In this document: piece after piece, positions 52,088 through 60,596 of the stretch
Layout of the letters: the number at the start of each line of letters is the position of its first letter
Position numbering within the stretch: the stretch's first letter is position 1
Assembly: GCA_964628685.1 (NCBI GenBank)
Contig: CAZVNM010000003.1
Span: 434,001 to 498,000, forward strand
Direction: 5' to 3'
Origin: CALMEC01 sp964628685
GTDB lineage: Bacteria; Actinomycetota; Thermoleophilia; Miltoncostaeales; Miltoncostaeaceae
Length of the DNA stretch: 64,000 nt
Made by a program: the position numbers and the translations under genes
Notes under the pieces: generated by a model
The model's input: the letters and a program-made list of their open reading frames with translations, nothing else
Databases searched by the model: none
Told to the model about the DNA's origin: nothing

Positions 52088-52101
52088 TCCGCCGCCGGCG
52101 C
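52070..52101. terminator. bidirectional hairpin between capA and ferritin
   Basis: GCGCCGGCGGCGG (52070-52082) pairs perfectly with CCGCCGCCGGCGC (52089-52101), loop GGTGAT. The loop and stem contain the capA stop codon; the convergent ferritin gene ends six bases to the right. Confidence 0.8.
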
Positions 52102-52106
52102 CCGGA

Positions 52107-52622
52107 TCAGCCCGGGTTCTCGGTGGTGGTGGCCGGGCGCTGGCCGAGCTCGTCGTCCAGACGCAGGAGACCGGGTCCGTCGTTGTCGATCAGCTCGACC
52201 CGTCCGATGATCTCGTTGACGGTGGCCTCCTCCTCGATCTGCTCTTCCAGGAACCAGTTGAGGAGCGGCCGGGAGTCGAGGTCGCCCGCCTTCTCGGCGG
52301 CGCGGTAGAGCTCGCGGATCGACTCCGAGACCTTCTCCTCGTGGGCGAGCGCCGCCTGGAAGCAGGTGAGCACCGAGTCGATCTTCACCTTGGGGGCCGC
52401 GATGGCGCCGATCTGGGGGTGGTTGTCGCGATCCGTCAGGTGGTCGATGAACTTGTTGGCGTGCACGATCTCCTCGTCCGCCTGGTGGCGCAGCCATGCC
52501 GCCATGCCCGGCAGATCGCGGATCTCCATCTCCACCGCCAGCTGCCGGTAGACGATGGACGCCGAGAACTCCAGCGTGATCTGGTCGTTGAACTTCTTCT
52601 CGAGGGCACTTGTGAGTTTCAT
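52107..52622 (-). CDS. ferritin-like iron storage protein
   Basis: A 171-residue four-helix ferritin: ITLEFSASIVYRQLAVEMEI with the ferroxidase Glu residues, HQADEEIVHANKFIDHLTDR with the E-x-x-H pair, and FLEEQIEEEATVNEIIGRVE. It stores iron as ferric oxide in a 24-mer. The second helix starts YRQLAVEME, nearer to bacterial ferritin than to bacterioferritin, since no haem Met is evident. A TACCGT box lies seven bases before the ATG (leaderless). Expression may respond to iron; no operator is visible. Confidence 0.9.
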   Translation of the reverse strand: MKLTSALEKKFNDQITLEFSASIVYRQLAVEMEIRDLPGMAAWLRHQADEEIVHANKFIDHLTDRDNHPQIGAIAAPKVKIDSVLTCFQAALAHEEKVSESIRELYRAAEKAGDLDSRPLLNWFLEEQIEEEATVNEIIGRVELIDNDGPGLLRLDDELGQRPATTTENPG

Positions 52623-52629
52623 GCCCTGG

Positions 52630-52635
52630 ACGGTA
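52630..52635 (-). promoter_or_regulatory. -10 box TACCGT, leaderless start of ferritin
   Basis: Minus-strand TACCGT is separated by seven bases from the ATG at 52622-52620. Confidence 0.5.
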
Positions 52636-52763
52636 CTCCCTTCCGCGGCGCCGCCACGGTCCGCGGGGCCCGCGGCACCCCGGGCGGGTCCGGTGGGTTT
52701 TGTCGCTGCGGACGATGGGTAAACATGCGGTCAGCCATCAAGGTTCCTCAAGGAGAACGCAAC

Positions 52764-52841
52764 GTGCCGACCATCGCCTGGATCATCATCATCGCCCTCG
52801 CCGTCATCGGTGTCATCGCCCTGCTGCGCGGGCGGATGTGA
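52764..52841 (+). CDS. 25-residue single-segment membrane peptide
   Basis: A GTG-started frame of 25 residues that is almost all one membrane segment (TIAWIIIIALAVIGVIALL) ending in RGRM. AAGGAGAA lies seven bases upstream, one of the best ribosome binding sites in the area, which supports translation. An in-frame ATG at 52725 would add 13 residues. It diverges from ferritin. Function unknown. Confidence 0.55.
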   Translation: MPTIAWIIIIALAVIGVIALLRGRM

Positions 52842-52920
52842 GCGAACCGGCGGCGTGACCGCTCATGCGTCGGCACCGTGCGGTGCCCGCTGAGCCCCGG
52901 TCCGTCGGCTGTGGGCGACG

Positions 52921-52954
52921 GCGACGCCGTCGGATCGTGATCCGACGGCGTCGC
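52921..52954. terminator. perfect 16-bp inverted repeat
   Basis: GCGACGCCGTCGGATC (52921-52936) and GATCCGACGGCGTCGC (52939-52954) are perfect inverted copies separated by GT. They stand between the small membrane peptide and the convergent DUF3349 gene and can act in both directions. No T tract. Confidence 0.75.
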
Positions 52955-52959
52955 GGTCG

Positions 52960-53265
52960 CTAGTCCACCGAGGCGAGCGGCCAACCGCCGGCGGCCAGGT
53001 GCGACGAGACGCGCGCCATCGATGCGGCGCTCGCGGTCTCGAACGAACGGTCTGCGAGCAGCGCGCGGATCTCGTCCGGCGTCAGGCCGTCCTCGTCGCG
53101 CGAGGCCGAGGCCAGGTCCTCCACGATGGAGGTCACCTCGTCGGCCGTGAGGCGACGGTGGAGGATTGAGAGCAGTGCGCCGTAGTCCTGCGCCGGGATG
53201 CCGGCGGGGTAGCCCGCCTTCACCCACTCGACCACGGGCTTCACGAAGGTGCCGAGGGTAGCCAT
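52960..53265 (-). CDS. DUF3349 family protein
   Basis: A 101-residue helical protein: FVKPVVEWVKAGYPAGIPAQ and DYGALLSILHRRLTADEVTSI match the DUF3349 family of mycobacteria and relatives, whose function is unknown. It is small, soluble and acidic. AAGGAGACGAAAGAC precedes the ATG. It is monocistronic between hairpins. Confidence 0.82.
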   Translation of the reverse strand: MATLGTFVKPVVEWVKAGYPAGIPAQDYGALLSILHRRLTADEVTSIVEDLASASRDEDGLTPDEIRALLADRSFETASAASMARVSSHLAAGGWPLASVD

Positions 53266-53483
53266 GTCTTTCGTCTCCTTGCCTGTCTGGCGTGCGAACG
53301 TTGCGTGGCGTTGACCGCGGCCATCCGGTGTCCGAGCGCTCTGACCGCCGCGAGACGGTCGGTGAATCCCCTGCGCCGCAGATGGGCGGGACGGGGCTCA
53401 GGCAATCGGTGCGGCTCGTCGGGCGGTCAACGCAAGTCACGGTAGCCGCTCGCACGCCGCGCGCAACGGCACGCGCCGCTCCG

Positions 53484-54032
53484 TCACCGGAGCGTCTCCG
53501 GATCGACTTCCGTCCCGTCGTCCGACTGCTGGTCGTCAAGCAACTCCCTCAGGCGCTCCTCGTCGTCCAGGATGGCCGGGTCGGCCAGGAGCATGAGCAG
53601 GGCGGCCTTGAGCTGGAGCACCTGGACGGGGCGGGCCGCGGCATCGGCCGCGATGTTGAACAGCGTCACGAGCCCCAGCAGGACGCCGCCGCCCGCGCAG
53701 ATGGCGAACGGTACGTTGAGCACCCCCGCGGTGACGGCGATGCCGACCGCCACCACCAGGAGAAGAAGCGCGCCGAACGCGAGCGCGCCCACCTGGATGC
53801 GGGCGGACGTCTGGCGCAGGCGTCCGTCGATGCGGGCGCCCTCGGGGGCGTCGGTCAACCGTCCGATCAGGGTCGGCGTGGCGGGCGCGCCGTCGTTCAG
53901 ACGGGCGCGCACCCGACCGTCGCGGATGCGCAGATACGTGCCGATGCTCATCGGCCCGCCGTGGCGGGCCCCGATCGCGGCGACCTCGCGGGCGCTGCGG
54001 TCGGGGATCACGAGGTGGAAATCGTCCGCCAT
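53484..54032 (-). CDS. membrane protein with two hydrophobic segments, unknown
   Basis: A 182-residue protein: a cytoplasmic N-terminal half (HLVIPDRSAREVAAIGARHG, IGTYLRIRDGRVRARLNDG), two membrane segments (IQVGALAFGALLLLVVAVGI and VPFAICAGGGVLLGLVTLFN) and an acidic C-terminus. Not recognised. A TACGGT box at 54039-54044 lies six bases before the ATG, giving a leaderless start. Confidence 0.68.
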   Translation of the reverse strand: MADDFHLVIPDRSAREVAAIGARHGGPMSIGTYLRIRDGRVRARLNDGAPATPTLIGRLTDAPEGARIDGRLRQTSARIQVGALAFGALLLLVVAVGIAVTAGVLNVPFAICAGGGVLLGLVTLFNIAADAAARPVQVLQLKAALLMLLADPAILDDEERLRELLDDQQSDDGTEVDPETLR

Positions 54033-54038
54033 CTCGCG

Positions 54039-54044
54039 ACCGTA
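54039..54044 (-). promoter_or_regulatory. -10 box TACGGT, leaderless start
   Basis: Minus-strand TACGGT, six bases, then the ATG at 54032-54030. Confidence 0.5.
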
Positions 54045-54097
54045 CCCGACACCCGGGGGGGTGGCACGCGCCGCCCGTGCGGCCCGCCGGGGTGTGG

Positions 54098-55789
54098 TCA
54101 CGGGACGCTGACCGGGGGGATCAGCGGCTGCGGCTGCGGGTCGAGTGCCGGCACGTCGATCTCGATCATCGACGGTGAGCGCCGCTCCACCGCGGCGGCC
54201 AGGGCGGTGTCGAAGCCGTCGGGGTCGGTGACGCGCACGTGCGGCAGGCCGACCGAGCGTGCGAGGAGGGCGAAATCCGGTGAGGCCAGGTCGACCGCAC
54301 GGTGGGGCGTCCCCTTGGCCCGCTGCATGTTGCGCAGCACGCCGTAGCCGCCGTCGTTGAAGACCACCAGGATCACATGCGGTCGCGCGGCCGCGAGCGT
54401 CGCGAGCTCCCCCAGGTGGACGGCCAGTCCGCCGTCGCCCACCATCGCCAGCACCGGCCCGTCGGGACGCCCCGCGCCCGCGCCGATCGCCATGGCGAGC
54501 CCCTGGCCGATGCCACCGCCGGCGGCGAAGATGTTCGTGTGCGGGTCGTCGATCTCGAGCAGCCGGTTGCCCCAGGAGCTCGTGGGGATCGCGACGTCGC
54601 GCACCAGCGGTGCCGACCGCGGCAGGCGACGGCGCATCACGTCGCAGATGGCGGAGTACGCGCCGATCTCGGCACGGTGGTCCTCGCGGACCGCGGCGCG
54701 CACGGTCGCCACGCGTTCGGCCCACCCGTCGTCGGGGGTCACGTCGCCGAGCGCGTCCAGCAGGGCGGGGACCGCGCGTGCGGCGTCGGCCCGGATGCCC
54801 ACCGTCACGTCGTAGTTTCGTCCGAGCGCCTGCGGGTCGAGGTCGATCTGCACGTGCCGGGACGGCAGCGGCAGCTCGAACGTGTCGGTCTCGTTGGCGC
54901 GCAGGTGACTGCCCACCGTCAGCAGACAGTCGGCGTCCTCGATCAGGTCGCGCGATCCCTCGACGGCGGCGAAGTTGCCGATGCACCGGGCGTGGTGCTC
55001 GGGGATCGATCCGCGGCCGGCGGCGCCCGTGAGGACGCCGGCGCCCCACGCCTCGGCCAGGCGCACCAGGTCGTGCCCCACGCCGCGGGCCCCGCCGCCC
55101 GCCCAGATGAGGGGACGCCGGGCGCGACGCATGACCGCGACGGCCGCGTCGACGGCCCGCGGGTCGGGCTCCACCGGGTGCACCCCGGGTGCGGAGTCGG
55201 CGATCTGCGTGGCGGGATCGGCCGTGTACTGCAGGTCGATCGGCCAGTCGATGCTGACCGGCCCGTGCGGTGGGATGGCGAGCAGCCGCACGGCGTCGGC
55301 GATCACCCGTCCCGCATCGCGCGCCCGTTCGACGCGGAGCGCATGCTGCGACACCGATCGCAGCATCTCGAGCTGGCGCGGCACCTCGTGGTAGACGCCG
55401 CGGTCCTCTCCCAGGAACGTGGACGCGATGTTGCCGGTCACATGAAGCACGCGACTCTGCGCGGTGAGGGCTTCCAGCATGGCGCCCGCGGCATTGCCGG
55501 CCCCGGTGCCGGTCGAGGTGATCGCGACGCCGATGCGGCCGCTCGACCTGGCGTACCCGTCGGCGGCGTTGACGGCGGCCGCCTCGTGGCGCACCGGCAC
55601 GAAGCGCAGGTCACGGTCCACGGCCTCGACGAGCGGGATGTTGTGGATGCTGATCACGCCGAACGCGACGTCCACACCGGCGCGGCGCATCACCTCGACG
55701 AGGATCGGCCCGCCGGTGGGGTGATCGGTGTCCACCTGCGAGGTCGGGATGGCGTGGGCCTCGGTGGTCGTGTGCTGGGTCTCGTCCAT
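54098..55789 (-). CDS. thiamine diphosphate-dependent enzyme (acetolactate synthase/decarboxylase superfamily)
   Basis: A 563-residue ThDP enzyme with all three domains: N-terminal pyrimidine-binding domain with catalytic Glu in RHEAAAVNAADGYARSSG (about residue 68), central domain, and C-terminal pyrophosphate-binding domain with MVGDGGLAVHLGELATLA and VVFNDGGYG (the GDG...N metal site, about residue 450). The family includes acetolactate synthase, benzoylformate decarboxylase and sulfoacetaldehyde or phosphonopyruvate enzymes. No ilvN partner is nearby, so a catabolic decarboxylase or lyase is as likely as acetolactate synthase. Confidence 0.87.
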   Translation of the reverse strand: MDETQHTTTEAHAIPTSQVDTDHPTGGPILVEVMRRAGVDVAFGVISIHNIPLVEAVDRDLRFVPVRHEAAAVNAADGYARSSGRIGVAITSTGTGAGNAAGAMLEALTAQSRVLHVTGNIASTFLGEDRGVYHEVPRQLEMLRSVSQHALRVERARDAGRVIADAVRLLAIPPHGPVSIDWPIDLQYTADPATQIADSAPGVHPVEPDPRAVDAAVAVMRRARRPLIWAGGGARGVGHDLVRLAEAWGAGVLTGAAGRGSIPEHHARCIGNFAAVEGSRDLIEDADCLLTVGSHLRANETDTFELPLPSRHVQIDLDPQALGRNYDVTVGIRADAARAVPALLDALGDVTPDDGWAERVATVRAAVREDHRAEIGAYSAICDVMRRRLPRSAPLVRDVAIPTSSWGNRLLEIDDPHTNIFAAGGGIGQGLAMAIGAGAGRPDGPVLAMVGDGGLAVHLGELATLAAARPHVILVVFNDGGYGVLRNMQRAKGTPHRAVDLASPDFALLARSVGLPHVRVTDPDGFDTALAAAVERRSPSMIEIDVPALDPQPQPLIPPVSVP

Positions 55790-55950
55790 GTGGTCCCCAG
55801 GTGGCTGTCCGCGTGCGCGGCAACGGACGCGCGTGTCGCGACCGTCCCGCTCCAGTCGTCACCTACCCACCGTGGGGCTCCCGTAACGACCGGTGTCGCG
55901 CGCCGACCCGGGCGACCGGCCCGGCCCATCCAGACCCGACCCCGAAATGA

Positions 55951-55976
55951 CGAGGGGCCGGCGAACCGGCCCCTCG
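55951..55976 (-). terminator. terminator of malate synthase gene
   Basis: CGAGGGGCCGG (55951-55961) and CCGGCCCCTCG (55966-55976) form a perfect 11-bp stem, loop TTCG on the transcribed strand, followed by TCATTTCGG. Confidence 0.85.
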
Positions 55977-56001
55977 CAACCACGTCAACCCACCGCGTGG
56001 G

Positions 56002-57603
56002 TCAGTCGATCTCCTGGTACGCCGGCAGGGTGAGGAACTCCACCAGGTCGTCGGCCTCCGAGATCGTGCGGAACATCGCGGCGGCCTCGTCGTAGCGGCC
56101 GAGCTTCCAGTTGTCCCCCAGCTCGGCGCGCACGTTCTCCATCTCCGAGTCGAACAGCTCCTCGAAGAGCGCCTTGTCGAGCTTGCGCCCGTCGTCCAGC
56201 ACGCCCTTGTCGCTGTGCATCCACTGCCACAGCTGCGACCGGCTGATCTCGGCGGTGGCGGCGTCCTCCATGAGGTTGTGGATGGGCACGCAGCCCAGAC
56301 CCGCCAGCCAGGCGCCCATGTACTGCACGCCCACGTTGATGTTGGTGCGCACGCCGGCCTCGGTGATGGGGCCGCTCGGCTCGAAGGTGAGCAGGTCCTT
56401 GGCCGTGATCTCCACGTCCTCCAGCTTGCGGTCGATCTGGTTGGGCTTGTCGCCCATGACCGCGTCGAACGCCTCCTCGGCGATGTGGACCAGGCCGGGG
56501 TGGGCCACCCACGTGCCGTCATGGCCGTTGTTGGCCTCGCGCACCTTGTCCTGACGCACCTTCTCGAGGGCGGCCTCGTTGGCCTCGGGGTCGTTCTTGA
56601 TCGGGATCTGCGCCGCCATGCCGCCCATCGCGTGGGTCTCGCGACGGTGGCAGGTCTTGATGCACAGCAGGCTGTAGCTGTTCATGAAGTGCGTGGTCAT
56701 GGTGACCAGCGCGCGGTCGGCCAGGATGAAGTCCGGGTCCCGGCGGAACTTCTTGATGCAGCTGAACAGGTAGTCCCAGCGGCCGCAGTTGAGTCCGGCC
56801 GAGTGGTCCTTCAGCTCGTACAGGATCTCGTCCATCTCGAACGCGGCCACGATCGTCTCGATCAGGACCGTCGCCTTGATGGTGCCCTGCGGAATGCCCA
56901 GCTCGTCCTGCGTGCGGATGAAGATGTCGTTCCAGAGGCGGGCCTCCAGGTGGCTCTCCAGCTTCGGCAGGTAGAAGTACGGGCCGCTGCCGTTGGCGAT
57001 CTTCTGCTTGGCGCTGTGGAACATGTAGAGCGCGAAGTCGAAGACACCGCCGGAGACGGGCTCGCCGTCCACGGTGAAGTGCTTCTCGAGCAGGTGCCAG
57101 CCGCGGGGGCGCACGAGGAGCGTGGCGATCTGGTCGTTGAGCTTGTAGGACTTGCCGCCGCTCTCGAGCGTGATCGTGCCGTTCACCGCGTCGCGCAGGT
57201 TGACCTGCCCGGCGATGACGTTCTCCCACGTGGGGGTGTTGGAGTCCTCGAAGTCCGCCATGAACGTCTTGGCGCCCGAGTTGAGCGCGTTGATGATCAT
57301 CTTGCGGTCGACCGGGCCGGTGATCTCGGCGCGGCGGTCCTGCATGTCGTCCGGGACGGGGGCGCAGGTCCAGTCGCCGTCGCGGACGTCCTTCGTCTCG
57401 GGCAGGAAGTCGAGGGCCTCACCGGCGTCGATGCGCTTCTGACGCTCCTCGCGGGCGGCGAGCAGCTCCCTGCGGCGGCCGTCGAACTCGCGGTGCAGCT
57501 TCGCCACGAGCTCCATCGCCTCCGGTACGAGGATCTCGGCCATGCCGGGGACCTCGGGTCCGCGGATCTCGACGCCCGCGGGTGGGGTGATGTTGCTCGT
57601 CAT
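56002..57603 (-). CDS. aceB: malate synthase A
   Basis: A 533-residue enzyme of normal A-type length that condenses glyoxylate with acetyl-CoA to malate. Signatures: ILVPEAMELVAKLHREFDGR, FMADFEDSNTPTWENVI, LLVRPRGWHLLEKH, GLNCGRWDYLFSCIKKF (about residue 270) and NNGHDGTWVAHPGLV. It pairs functionally with isocitrate lyase at 43043 but is 11 kb away and on the opposite strand. AAGGAG precedes the ATG, and TAGGCT at 57664-57669 may be its -10. Confidence 0.96.
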   Translation of the reverse strand: MTSNITPPAGVEIRGPEVPGMAEILVPEAMELVAKLHREFDGRRRELLAAREERQKRIDAGEALDFLPETKDVRDGDWTCAPVPDDMQDRRAEITGPVDRKMIINALNSGAKTFMADFEDSNTPTWENVIAGQVNLRDAVNGTITLESGGKSYKLNDQIATLLVRPRGWHLLEKHFTVDGEPVSGGVFDFALYMFHSAKQKIANGSGPYFYLPKLESHLEARLWNDIFIRTQDELGIPQGTIKATVLIETIVAAFEMDEILYELKDHSAGLNCGRWDYLFSCIKKFRRDPDFILADRALVTMTTHFMNSYSLLCIKTCHRRETHAMGGMAAQIPIKNDPEANEAALEKVRQDKVREANNGHDGTWVAHPGLVHIAEEAFDAVMGDKPNQIDRKLEDVEITAKDLLTFEPSGPITEAGVRTNINVGVQYMGAWLAGLGCVPIHNLMEDAATAEISRSQLWQWMHSDKGVLDDGRKLDKALFEELFDSEMENVRAELGDNWKLGRYDEAAAMFRTISEADDLVEFLTLPAYQEID

Positions 57604-57848
57604 CGTGCTCCTTTGAATTGGCAGCGTGGTCTCGTCCTGCCGCGCGCGCGGCTGGGGAGCCGAAGCCTAGTCGATCGGGGCCGCGACAGGGTCGAGGTGG
57701 TGCGTCGGTCGGCGGTCGGGGCGGGCCGCACAGCTCGTCGGCGAGGAACTGCGGGAAACCCGCAATTCGCATACGTGGATTCCAGCGTGCGCGCTCCGCA
57801 TCGTCCCTGATGCCACTAAGGCTCTGTTAGGGAAGCCTTATCGGCCTA

Positions 57849-58370
57849 ATGGGACCAACAGCCAAATACATCGCAGTCATCTATTCGATCTTCTCGATCG
57901 GCGCGATCGTCATCGCCATTCTCGTGTGGCGATCGACGAAGGGTGAGCGCAAGGAGCTGGACGAGCGCAAGGCGGCCCACCAGGAAAAGGGCTGGCTGGC
58001 GATCGTCTCGGCGATCCTCATCACTGCGTTCCTCGCGACGGTCTTCCTCATCCCGTACGGCGAGAGCAAGGGCGCCGAGACCCAGGTGGTCAAGGTCACC
58101 GCCCGGCAGTTCGGGTTCGTCATGAACCCGTCCACCGTCAAGGCCGGGACGCAGGTGAAGTTCGAGATGACCACGGAGGACACCACCCACGGGTTCGGCG
58201 TGGAGTACCCGGGCAGCAAGGGTCTCGCATTCCAGGCGCAGATCGTCCCCGAGGCGACCCAGTCGCTCTACTGGACGTTCAAGGAGGCCGGCACCTGGCC
58301 GGTCATCTGCATGGAGTACTGCGGGGTCGGCCACCACCTGATGCTCGCGCAACTCGAGGTGACACCGTGA
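57849..58370 (+). CDS. cytochrome c oxidase subunit II (CuA), short ba3-type
   Basis: A 173-residue subunit with one N-terminal membrane segment (YIAVIYSIFSIGAIVIAILV), a second hydrophobic stretch (AIVSAILITAFLATVFLI) and a CuA cupredoxin domain ending in ICMEYCGVGHHLM (about residue 153), which carries both Cys, the Glu carbonyl, His and Met ligands. Short size fits B-family oxidases. It passes electrons from cytochrome c to subunit I. The last bases overlap the next gene (GTGA). Confidence 0.9.
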   Translation: MGPTAKYIAVIYSIFSIGAIVIAILVWRSTKGERKELDERKAAHQEKGWLAIVSAILITAFLATVFLIPYGESKGAETQVVKVTARQFGFVMNPSTVKAGTQVKFEMTTEDTTHGFGVEYPGSKGLAFQAQIVPEATQSLYWTFKEAGTWPVICMEYCGVGHHLMLAQLEVTP

Positions 58371-60310
58371 CGACAGCACAGACCGACACCACAACGACCG
58401 CCCAGGACTCCGGCGCGGCAATCGCCACGCGCTGGACCATGCGGTACTTCTGGGTCTCCACCGCGCTGCTCTTGGTTGCGGGCGCGATGGGTTCCGCCCT
58501 GCGCTTCAGCCTGGCCGACATCGGGCGCATGTCCGACGTCTACTACTACGCGGTCATGACCGTCCACGGTCTGGGCGCGTTCGTGGGCTGGGCCGCCTTC
58601 GCGATCATGGGCGCATCCATCTGGGTGCTCCACAAGGTCGGGTTCAGCGTCCGCAAGCTCGGCAACATGATGTTCGCGACCACGTTCTGGACCTTCATCA
58701 TGGGCACGGTCCTGATCGTCATCACCACCATGTTCATGAAGTTCGGTGGTTCGTGGGTGTTCCTCTACCCGCTGCCGTTCAAGTCGGCGGGCCAGTGGAC
58801 CGACACCGCGGCCGGACTCTTCGCGTTCGGCGTGCTGCTCGTCGGCGTCGGGATCCTCGCCTGGTGCGTGGGCATCATCGACACCGTCGTCGGGCCGGCG
58901 CTCCACGCGAAGTCCAAGAACCTGCTCAACCGCCTGGGCGTCGCCCTCGGCCTGGGCTACCTGTGGCCCCGGTCGTTCGCCACGAACCCCAAGCCGGTGC
59001 CCTTCGCGGTCATCCCGCTGACGGTCATCGCGATCGACATGATCATCGCCACGTTGCCATTGGCGGCGCTCCTGGTGCAGATGATCATCCAATCGTTCGC
59101 ACCCAGCGTGACGGTCGATCCGCTCCTGGCCAAGAACATCCTCTGGTGGTTCGGCCACCCGGTCGTCTACCTGCTGCTGTTCCCGGCGGTCGCGGTCTAC
59201 TACTACCTGATCCCGAAGTACGCGGGTCGCAAGCTCGTGGCCGGCAACATCATCGCGGTCGCGTGGACCGTGGCGGTCATCGCCAACATCTTCGTGTGGG
59301 CCCACCACATGTACATGGACTACCCGGACCACACGCACCAGGGTCTCGTGAACACGTTCATGCAGCCGTTCACGTTCGCCCTGGTCCTGCCGTCCGCGCT
59401 GTCCCTGTACAGCCTCACCTTCACGGTGCTGCGCTCGCGCTTCGTCTGGACCGGTGCCTCGCTGGCGCTCTTCCTGGGGATGCTCTCGTGGTGTCTCGCG
59501 GGTCTCCAGGGCATCATCAACGCGACGATCGCCGCCAACGTGGTGGTCCACAACACCATGTGGATCGTGGGTCACTTCCACCACATGGCGATCCTCAACA
59601 TCGGTCTGGTCATCTTCGCGGCGATCTACCACTTCGTGCCGCAGATGACGGGCAAGCGCCTGTGGAGCGACGCCCTGGCCAAGTGGCACATCTGGCTCAC
59701 GTTCTGGGGTCAGATGATCAACTCGGCCTACTGGCTGATCGACGGGCTGCGCGGTTCCCCGCGTCGCTTCTCGGTCTCGCTCGACAAGTACGACCTGGGC
59801 AACAAGCTCGCCCTGGTCGGTGTGGTGCTCCTGGTCATCGGTCAGCTCATCTTCGTCTGGAACATGTGGCAGACGCTGCGGGGCAAGGGCGGCCGGATCG
59901 GCGCCGACCACGAGGACAACCCCCGGGCGCTCATCGCCGACACCCCCTCGGGGCGTGGCGCGAACGTCCACGCGGGCCTCGCGTTCGGCACGTTCGTCGC
60001 CGTGCTGGCCTCGTCCATCGCCATCGCGCTCTTCCACAAGAGCACCGAGCCGGCGACGGCGACCGGTGGCACCGAGGCTCCGGCGCAGCCGGGCGCCGAT
60101 GTCTTCGTGAGCGGTGGTTGCGGCGGGTGTCACACGCTCGGCAAGGCCAACGCATCCGGTGCGGTCGGTCCGAGCTTCGACGGAACGCAGCTCACCGCCG
60201 CACAGGCAGAGCCGATCATCGCCGACGGTCTCAACGCGATGCCGGCGTTCGCCGGTCAGCTCACACCCGAGCAGATCACGGACGTCGCGACCTACATCAC
60301 GACGCCCTAG
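58367..60310 (+). CDS. B-family (ba3-like) oxidase subunit I fused to a C-terminal cytochrome c domain
   Basis: A 647-residue protein. About 13 membrane segments form the haem-copper core: WWFGHPVVYLLLFPAVAVYY and FVWAHHMYMDYP carry the CuB His residues, and GHFHHMAILNIG the haem His residues. Residues from about 575 form a cytochrome c domain with CGGCH (about 584) and MPAFAGQLTP giving the Met ligand. This fusion would deliver electrons directly to the CuA subunit. It is the last gene of the two-gene operon. The very 3' end is duplicated in tandem (26-bp period). Confidence 0.92.
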   Translation: MTTAQTDTTTTAQDSGAAIATRWTMRYFWVSTALLLVAGAMGSALRFSLADIGRMSDVYYYAVMTVHGLGAFVGWAAFAIMGASIWVLHKVGFSVRKLGNMMFATTFWTFIMGTVLIVITTMFMKFGGSWVFLYPLPFKSAGQWTDTAAGLFAFGVLLVGVGILAWCVGIIDTVVGPALHAKSKNLLNRLGVALGLGYLWPRSFATNPKPVPFAVIPLTVIAIDMIIATLPLAALLVQMIIQSFAPSVTVDPLLAKNILWWFGHPVVYLLLFPAVAVYYYLIPKYAGRKLVAGNIIAVAWTVAVIANIFVWAHHMYMDYPDHTHQGLVNTFMQPFTFALVLPSALSLYSLTFTVLRSRFVWTGASLALFLGMLSWCLAGLQGIINATIAANVVVHNTMWIVGHFHHMAILNIGLVIFAAIYHFVPQMTGKRLWSDALAKWHIWLTFWGQMINSAYWLIDGLRGSPRRFSVSLDKYDLGNKLALVGVVLLVIGQLIFVWNMWQTLRGKGGRIGADHEDNPRALIADTPSGRGANVHAGLAFGTFVAVLASSIAIALFHKSTEPATATGGTEAPAQPGADVFVSGGCGGCHTLGKANASGAVGPSFDGTQLTAAQAEPIIADGLNAMPAFAGQLTPEQITDVATYITTP

Positions 60311-60338
60311 CGGCGACCTACATCACGACGCCCTAGCG
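60287..60338 (+). repeat. 26-bp tandem duplication across the oxidase stop codon
   Basis: The 26 bp at 60287-60312, which end just after the stop codon TAG, are repeated exactly at 60313-60338; a partial third copy starts at 60339. The duplicate is downstream of the stop, so the protein is unaffected. Confidence 0.85.
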
Positions 60339-60362
60339 GCGACCGACATCGACAGGCGGTAC

Positions 60363-60388
60363 CGAGGGCCCGGGCGACCGGGCCCTCG
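60363..60388 (+). terminator. terminator of the oxidase operon
   Basis: CGAGGGCCCGG (60363-60373) and CCGGGCCCTCG (60378-60388) form a perfect 11-bp stem, loop GCGA, followed by CCATTTCAC. Confidence 0.85.
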
Positions 60389-60596
60389 CCATTTCACGAC
60401 CGCGCGCGATTGCGTCCCAAGGGATGCGGTGGCTCGACCGGGGCCGACCGTCATGGGTTCGCGCCGAAGCCGTGGGGGAAGGCCGAATACCGCTACGGTC
60501 GTGACAGACGATCGTGTCATCCGACGCGATCCCCATCGGGAACACCGGTGCCGGGTCCGGCCGACGACGAGCACCGCGAGTGTGGAGGACTGGGCC

